Positions 23,896 to 23,907 of a DNA stretch of 23,907 nt are shown piece after piece; the first letter of the stretch is position 1, and each line of letters begins with the position of its first letter. Made by a program: the position numbers and the translations under genes. Under the pieces are notes generated by a model. It made no database searches. It was not told where the DNA came from and saw only the letters and a program-made list of their open reading frames with translations. The DNA comes from DASZPL01 sp035550315. Its GTDB lineage: Bacteria > Actinomycetota > Actinomycetes > JAFAQI01. The stretch covers positions 1-23,907 of the forward strand of contig DASZPL010000013.1 of assembly GCA_035550315.1 (NCBI GenBank), written 5' to 3'.

Positions 23896-23907
23896 TGGGA
23901 CCGCGGG

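Overview
The window is GC-rich, almost fully coding DNA from an actinomycete (phylum Actinomycetota). The evidence is the high GC, frequent GTG starts, 4-base ATGA/GTGA gene overlaps, a PucR-type regulator, a DUF4233 gene next to folC, and the folC-DUF4233-ndk-mreB-mreC-mreD-mrdA-rodA order known from Streptomyces and relatives. MreB and a hopanoid cluster argue against Mycobacterium. I cannot name the genus; a Streptomyces-, Frankia- or Acidothermus-like lineage fits.

Left part (1-9975): a hopanoid lipid cluster. A class III aminotransferase (HpnO-like) lies on the + strand and converges on a seven-gene minus-strand operon. In transcription order this is hpnC, hpnD, hpnE (three steps from farnesyl diphosphate to squalene), a polyprenyl diphosphate synthase (likely making the farnesyl diphosphate), squalene-hopene cyclase, a fused HpnG-like nucleosidase/IspH protein, and the radical-SAM adenosylhopane synthase hpnH. 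All junctions overlap by 1-8 bases or are 2 bases apart, so the set reads as one translationally coupled unit. It runs from isoprenoid supply through C30 hopene to C35 side-chain building. The in-frame fusion of HpnG to a catalytically complete IspH is the most unusual gene in the window.

Middle (9976-11360): a PucR-family regulator is divergent from hpnC across a 110-base region that carries an imperfect 9-base inverted repeat, a candidate operator. The regulator converges on rodA over a 62-base spacer built as nested hairpins.

Right-centre (11357-17995): the cell-elongation cluster mreB-mreC-mreD-mrdA(PBP2)-rodA on the minus strand, preceded by ndk. PBP2 and MreC both end in S/T/P-rich low-complexity tails.

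Right (18061-23907): a strong two-tier palindrome separates ndk from folC-DUF4233. An acyltransferase-3 membrane protein sits directly upstream of folC. Divergent from it is valS, of the shorter type that resembles archaeal ValRS, with a HVGS signature and a probably leaderless start. A 14-base perfect palindrome follows valS.

I see no tRNA, rRNA, CRISPR, insertion sequence or prophage gene. No gap exceeds about 120 bases.
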